Under the pieces are notes generated by a model. It made no database searches, was not told where the DNA came from, and saw only the letters and a program-made list of their open reading frames with translations. A program made the translations under genes and the position numbers. A stretch of DNA of 64,000 nt from Kineothrix sp. MB12-C1 (lineage in GTDB: Bacteria > Bacillota > Clostridia > Lachnospirales > Lachnospiraceae), in NCBI RefSeq assembly GCF_030863805.1, contig NZ_CP132957.1, positions 1,922,001-1,986,000 of the forward strand. Reading direction: 5' to 3'. Numbering within the stretch: position 1 is the first letter of the stretch; each line of letters opens with the position of its first letter. This document shows, one piece after another, positions 59,829-64,000 of the stretch.

Positions 59829-60457
59829 TTTCCACCTCCTTTTAAATTCTGGGCGTTTAGCAGCAGGCTAATGTCTATGTTTAATGTGTTGGCGATTGCT
59901 TGTGGTAGATATTCCAAATTATGTGCTATGTTTTCTCTTGTCATACTATTTCCATGATTGAGTGCTCCTAAAGAACCACCAATAATATAATTGGCATAAA
60001 AGTCCGCATTTTCAAGGACTAAAATCCCGTCTTTTATACCTTGTTTCAAAACAGACGCAAGCAACGGAGCTAACATTGAAGTCATTTGTCTAGTCAACTT
60101 ATTCAAGACAATTTCATTAGAAGCAGTAAAGAAAGCTTCCATACCAATTGTTTGTGAGGACATTTGTCTTATTACATCTAAAATGCCAACCAATTTTTCG
60201 CTAAATGTACTATTAGGATTATCCAGTAAGAAAATTATCTTTTGCACGTATAATGCCGCCCATTTTTCAACAAGCACATTTAGAATTTCCTCCTTGCTTT
60301 GGTAGCAACGATAAAACATTCCCGTTGCCCCATTTGCTGCTTGCATAATATCAGCAACAGAAGTTTCTTCAAAACCTTTTGACATAAACAGATTTTGTGC
60401 TGCATTTAAAATTTCATTTTTCCATTGTTCGGGTGGTTTCTTTACAGGTCGTGCCAT
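59825..60457 (-). CDS. TetR-family regulator
   Basis: 210 aa. N-terminal HTH (WKNEILNAAQNLFMSKGFEETSVADIMQAANGATGMFYRCYQSKEEILNVLVEKW) and a helical ligand domain. Complete and probably functional, although set in a decayed mobile element. Promoter at 60506-60534. Its operator may be the TGAAT-CGT-ATTCA dyad at 60487-60499, next to the -10. Confidence 0.93.
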   Translation of the reverse strand: MARPVKKPPEQWKNEILNAAQNLFMSKGFEETSVADIMQAANGATGMFYRCYQSKEEILNVLVEKWAALYVQKIIFLLDNPNSTFSEKLVGILDVIRQMSSQTIGMEAFFTASNEIVLNKLTRQMTSMLAPLLASVLKQGIKDGILVLENADFYANYIIGGSLGALNHGNSMTRENIAHNLEYLPQAIANTLNIDISLLLNAQNLKGGGK

Positions 60458-60486
60458 TTTTATTTTCTTTCTTTAAGAATGATTAT

Positions 60487-60534
60487 TGAATCGTATTCAT
60501 TAACTATTATATACGCATTTTTGCATTGTGTCAA
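60487..60534 (-). promoter_or_regulatory. Promoter and probable operator of the TetR operon
   Basis: On the minus strand TTGACA (60529-60534), a 17-nt spacer and TATAAT (60506-60511), a perfect sigma-A promoter. TGAATCGTATTCA (60487-60499) just downstream is a 5-3-5 dyad and a likely TetR site. Confidence 0.78.
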
Positions 60535-60598
60535 TGTACGCTTATAAATTTGGGCTGTAATAAAATGAGTCAAATAGAATATCCTATATTATGAGTAA

Positions 60599-60636
60599 AA
60601 GGCTTGCAAATCATATCCTAATATGGAGCAAGCCTT
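60599..60636 (-). terminator. Hairpin after the TcpC fragment
   Basis: AAGGCTTGC (60599-60607) pairs with GCAAGCCTT (60628-60636), 8 nt past the TcpC stop. Confidence 0.6.
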
Positions 60637-60644
60637 AGTCTACT

Positions 60645-61245
60645 TTAACCTACAATCTTCCAGTTTCCGTCTTTATGAAGCACAAGCACAAACTGTGAAA
60701 TCTGTGTTGCTTTTGTCTGATTATCAAGGAATTTTACAGCAACACTCACTTTTACATTTTCCCCGTCCTGTGAGAATATCGGGTTTATCAATTCTGAATA
60801 CAGGTAATCGCCGTTTATCGGTTCAATGACATTCCCAACCACATAGTAGGCAAGCTCCTTCTCTGTGGCTGTCGGGTAGAGCTTAAAGAATGTTTCAAGA
60901 AACGCCGTAGCGTCCTGTATGGTTTCAACGTCCACCGTTCCGTCTGCTTCCTTTGCCTTTGGCTCATAGCTTGACTTCTTGTGTTCTGGGGCAAGGGTCG
61001 GGTTCTTTATGATTACCATATTTCCGTTTGTGTCCACATGGACAGCCACGTTATAGGTAGCACTAACCGTTTTCGTCTGGTCGCCCTCCTTTATCTGCTG
61101 ATCTACTTCGTAGGTAGCAGTAAACTCGTTCTCCCCAGACTGTGCTACATTCCATATCTGCACGTCACTGACCGTTGAGCTGGTCGGTATATCCGTCCGT
61201 ATGGTGTCTACATTCAAGTCTTGCATTTCCTTTGGCTTGCATATA
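60645..61245 (-). pseudogene. tcpC: Truncated TcpC-like conjugation protein
   Basis: The frame ending at 60645 reads SGENEFTATYEVDQQIKEGDQTKTVSATYNVAVHVDTNGN and later TATEKELAYYVVGNVIEPINGDYLYSELINPIFSQDGENVKVSVAVKFLDNQTKATQISQFVLVLHKDGNWKIVG, the C-terminal half of a TcpC/Orf13-type membrane protein of Tn916-like elements. The N-terminal membrane half is gone and the 5' end joins SpaA-type sequence at about 61245. Confidence 0.82.
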
Positions 61246-61869
61246 TGCACCCTCTAGCAAGTAACCTGTGGGAGCTTTGGTTTCTTCCACCGTTATCGTC
61301 CCTAAAGGCAGACAGTTGATACCGTTTTGTGTGTAGAAGCTGTCCCCAGACACTTTGTACTTGTCAGCTAAACGGGTAACATAGTGAACCGTACCGTCGC
61401 TGTCTTTTTCAGCAAGTGTCTGTGTTGTCCACGTTCTTGTAGGGTTGGCTGGAAGATTATCCTTGTTGTAGTAACCGTCATAATACTTCCACGTAAATTC
61501 TGCACCAGCAAGGGAAGCGTTCCCCTGTGCATTGGCTTTTCCTGTTTCCAAGTCAATCTTGAAAAGCTCAAGCAAGGTTTCTGTGACCTTTGGCGTGTCA
61601 CTCACTTTCAAAGTTGCAGTTTTGCCAGCTTCTACAGCCAGCGGATATACCTTTTTGTCCAGCTTAAAGCCAGCAGGAGCTTGCTGTTCCTTGATAAATA
61701 CTGTGCCAGCCTTTACTTCTATGGCTTCGGTATTCCTGTTACTATTAGCCGTAAGGGTGGCAATAACATTCTGGCAGTTCTTATCAGAATAGGCACCGTA
61801 GACCGCCCCAGCAAGGGAATACACGTCACTGCCATTCGTAACGCTGGTATTGGAGGAAACTTTCTGGAA
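61246..61869 (-). pseudogene. SpaA-type isopeptide surface protein fragment
   Basis: In one frame, KFQKVSSNTSVTNGSDVYSLAGAVYGAYSDKNCQN, then IKEQQAPAGFKLDKKVYPLAVEAGKTATLKVSDTPK and LLELFKIDLETGKANAQGNASLAGAEFTWKYY and TITVEETKAPTGYLLEG are tandem Cna-B/SpaA-like domains with the typical E-box (VEETKAP). No signal peptide or LPxTG anchor remains. The 3' end is cut at the TcpC joint. Such proteins are cargo of Tn1549-like elements. Confidence 0.8.
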
Positions 61870-62283
61870 CTTTGCCCGACATTCAGTTTCGCCCAGAACT
61901 GCCCTATATCCTGCCCGTTGCCAGTGTAGATATAACCGCCACATTCATAGCGTCCTTTATTTGCTTTCACAGAAGCCTTTGCACCAGCGTAGACTTCATC
62001 TTATACCGCCTTTGATATTTCATCATAGGAAGCACGGACATTATCACAGTTCCAGCCCAGATGAACACTTAACCTCTGCCATACAACACACTGCTCCAAT
62101 AAGTAAAACTGTTTGTAATTCAGTCCTGTATGGTAAGCTAAAGCGATTGTTATCACACCTGCATAGCAGGTGGTTTATTAAAAGATTGCTATACAAATAG
62201 AAAAGGAACGCTGAAATTTGTGCGTTCCGTAGTCTATATGCTTTATTTAATTTTGATGTTTCAATACTGATGTGCTGTACCAT
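61870..62283. other. Unassigned left part of the decayed element
   Basis: Minus-strand frames contain KANKGRYECGGYIYTGNGQDIGQFW (61970-61890) in one frame and an 80-codon stretch at 62044-62283 without recognisable similarity, interrupted by stops in between. I believe this is degraded element sequence but cannot name the gene. Confidence 0.4.
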
Positions 62284-62587
62284 ATCTTTGCATATCCTAG
62301 AATATCAGCGTATCAAGGCTCATTCGTCAGTAGTAAATAAGTAGTAAAATGAATGGTTGCAATCCTTTGATAGTGCGATAGATATAGTGTTTTAGGGGAT
62401 AATCAAAATTTTACTGTGTTTTTTATATAAAATGCTAACATATCTATTAAAATTATGATACAATGCACATAAAGGAAATCAAGCTATCTAACACTCAGCT
62501 TGATTTCCTTTATCTGATAACATCGTTATACTTATGAAAAAAAGAGCGGGAATACGACTCTAAACTACGGAAGGGGAATACATTATA
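62284..62587. other. 304-nt gap between the decayed element and the chemoreceptor gene
   Basis: AT-rich and without a gene. It includes the hairpin at 62471-62511 and a weak TACAAT -10-like sequence near 62457. I saw no clear -35 and no recognisable riboswitch. Confidence 0.5.
62471..62511 (+). terminator. Perfect 14-bp hairpin in the chemoreceptor leader
   Basis: AAAGGAAATCAAGC (62471-62484) and its reverse complement (62498-62511) with a 13-nt loop, 76 nt before the start codon. Either the end of an upstream transcript or a leader stem. Confidence 0.5.
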
Positions 62588-64000
62588 ATGAACAAATTAA
62601 AAAATCTCACTATTGGTAAAAAATTGAGGGCTGGATTTAGTATCGTTCTCGCCCTAATGATACTATCTTCTCTGCTTTCCTTAATCAGTATTACTACTAT
62701 TGGAAATCAAGTGGAACTATACGGACAATATACAGTACCAAACAATACATATCTTACTAATATACGAGTAAATATGCAGAATGTTCTTTTCAATCTACTG
62801 GAAGCTATTACAGAAGAAGATCCCGGCTACGTCAAAGCGGCTCTTGATGATGCGGATGTGAAAGCGAAAATAGTTGCTGAGAATTTGGAAGCATTTAAAA
62901 GTAATAGACGTGATAACTCCGATGCGGAAGAACTTGAACGCCTTACCATTGCTATCAGTGACTCAGCCGCAATCAGAAAACAAATTGTAGAACTTACCCT
63001 CACTGATTCAAAAGAAGACCGGGGTAAAGCTCTCAGAATGTTTTGGGATGAATATAGACCAACACTGAACGTTGCAATAGATATTCTTAACGAATACGAT
63101 GTCATAGCAAATGAACAGGCTACAAAGCAAAATTCAACCTCTGCCTTTATTATGAATATTTCATGGTTTATACTGTTAGGCTGTGGTATTGCCTCTATTG
63201 TACTTACCATTTTTGTTATTAAAACAACAACAAGGTCTATCTTGAATCCTGTTGATGAAATTATGAAATTATACGAAGAAGTTGCCAAAGGTAATATGAA
63301 CGCAGAAATCAAATATGAAAGTTCCGATGAAATGGGGCAATTGGCAAAACTTATTCAGAAAAGTAATGAGATGATGAGTGATATTCTCAAGGATGTATCC
63401 GAAAAGTTTAACCGAATTGCTGATGGAGACTTAAGTGTCACGGTGGATATGGAATATCCCGGCGACTTTAAGATACTTAAGGAAACAATAAGCAATACGG
63501 TATCTACTTTAAATCAGACAATGCATATTATCAATGCGACTGCGGAGCAAGTCAGCGAAGGCTCCGACCAAGTCTCAGATGCGGCGCAGTCATTAGCTGC
63601 TGGTTCTACACAACAAGCCGCTTCCATACAGGAATTAAGCGATTCTATCGAAAAAATCTCGCATCAAAGTTCAGAAAACCTTGCTATTATCGATACGGTA
63701 TCGAATTCAGTTAAGCAAACAAGTAATGCGGTTAACGATGGAAATGCTCAAATGATGCAGCTCACAAATGCGATGGAAAATATCGGTTCCTCTTCCAACC
63801 AAATTGCTGATATTACAAGGGCCATTGAAAGTATTGCATCTCAGACCAATCTTCTCGCTCTAAATGCTGCAATTGAAGCTGCTCGTGCCGGAGATGCAGG
63901 AAAAGGATTCGCTGTTGTGGCTGAGGAAGTACGCGATCTCGCCGCTAAATCAGCGGAGGCCGCCCAACAGACCGGCGAACTTATCGAAGCTTCTGTCAGC
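62588..64000 (+). CDS. Methyl-accepting chemotaxis protein, partial at right edge
   Basis: 471 codons from ATG 62588 (AAGGGG 11 nt upstream) run off the window. A membrane segment ([21 protein letters not shown]), a helical 4HB_MCP-like sensor (residues 30-185), a second segment ([19 protein letters not shown]), a HAMP region and the signalling domain with [42 protein letters not shown]. Intact so far. A second chemoreceptor in the window, of a different sensor type from the one at 36426. Confidence 0.95.
   Translation, partial: MNKLKNLTIGKKLRAGFSIVLALMILSSLLSLISITTIGNQVELYGQYTVPNNTYLTNIRVNMQNVLFNLLEAITEEDPGYVKAALDDADVKAKIVAENLEAFKSNRRDNSDAEELERLTIAISDSAAIRKQIVELTLTDSKEDRGKALRMFWDEYRPTLNVAIDILNEYDVIANEQATKQNSTSAFIMNISWFILLGCGIASIVLTIFVIKTTTRSILNPVDEIMKLYEEVAKGNMNAEIKYESSDEMGQLAKLIQKSNEMMSDILKDVSEKFNRIADGDLSVTVDMEYPGDFKILKETISNTVSTLNQTMHIINATAEQVSEGSDQVSDAAQSLAAGSTQQAASIQELSDSIEKISHQSSENLAIIDTVSNSVKQTSNAVNDGNAQMMQLTNAMENIGSSSNQIADITRAIESIASQTNLLALNAAIEAARAGDAGKGFAVVAEEVRDLAAKSAEAAQQTGELIEASVS

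Noticed and set aside
62284-62587. Cyclic-di-GMP riboswitch upstream of the partial chemoreceptor
   Set aside because: No GGNNACGCAAAG-like or other conserved GEMM core is visible; only a simple hairpin at 62471-62511.
62827-63312. 161-codon minus-strand frame opposite the chemoreceptor
   Set aside because: Shadow of the chemoreceptor coding region; protein looks random and lacks a ribosome site.

Overview
The window reads as a low-to-mid GC, Gram-positive anaerobe, most likely Lachnospiraceae (Clostridium cluster XIVa). Pointers are a clostridial flagellin locus, YesMN-type two-component regulators, LytTR/GHKL regulators, a Fnr-like regulator next to a ferredoxin, a rubredoxin-fused flavin reductase, strong Shine-Dalgarno sites with frequent TTG/GTG starts, and a Tn916/Tn1549-type conjugative remnant. 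I did not assign a species.

Layout. 1-4.85 kb: flagellar operon on the minus strand (large FliK-like protein, flagellin, FliS-like chaperone), driven by a putative sigma-28 promoter lodged in the glgB terminator. 4.99-11.5 kb: glgB, a TPR protein with a degenerate AAA+ domain, rsmA and tatD. 11.65-21 kb: tRNA-Lys(CTT), an AraC/GyrI regulator, an NYN-LOTUS protein, an operon of FAD-Rieske oxidoreductase + tocopherol-cyclase-like protein + OGG glycosylase, an XRE regulator, a diguanylate cyclase, a heavy-metal exporter/Fur operon behind a long palindromic operator, and an ECF sigma/anti-sigma pair. 21.2-27.9 kb: LytTR-DUF3021-ABC exporter operon, an XRE/membrane pair with direct-repeat operators, small unknown proteins, VanZ and an SGNH-like protein.

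28-46.3 kb: sugar region. A minus-strand series runs YesN regulator, YesM kinase, a degenerate RbsA-like tandem ATPase, RbsA, RbsC, RbsB-like lipoprotein, a chemoreceptor and D-lyxose isomerase. A xylulokinase able to finish D-lyxose breakdown lies 6 kb further on, behind the remains of an RbsC permease gene. Between them sit an AgrC/AgrA-like quorum pair with a divergent AgrD-like peptide gene but no agrB, a TraX-like protein, and a complete ISLre2-family insertion sequence with a 9-bp target duplication.

46.6-57.5 kb: DUF1284, bioY with a BirA-type operator over its promoter, rubredoxin-fused flavin reductase, Crp/Fnr regulator divergent from a ferredoxin, AraC regulator divergent from a LysM protein, a DEDDh exonuclease, a NitT/TauT-type ABC transporter and a DUF6688-like membrane protein. 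57.6-62.3 kb: a decayed Tn916/Tn1549-type element (interrupted and internally deleted integrase fused to a glycosidase tail, intact xis, XRE, SpaA and TcpC fragments) that carries an apparently intact TetR/membrane-protein operon. 62.6 kb to the right edge: a chemoreceptor gene cut by the window.

Several families of short intergenic repeats recur through the window and are described separately. All family assignments come from reading motifs and translated sequence by eye; no database search was run.
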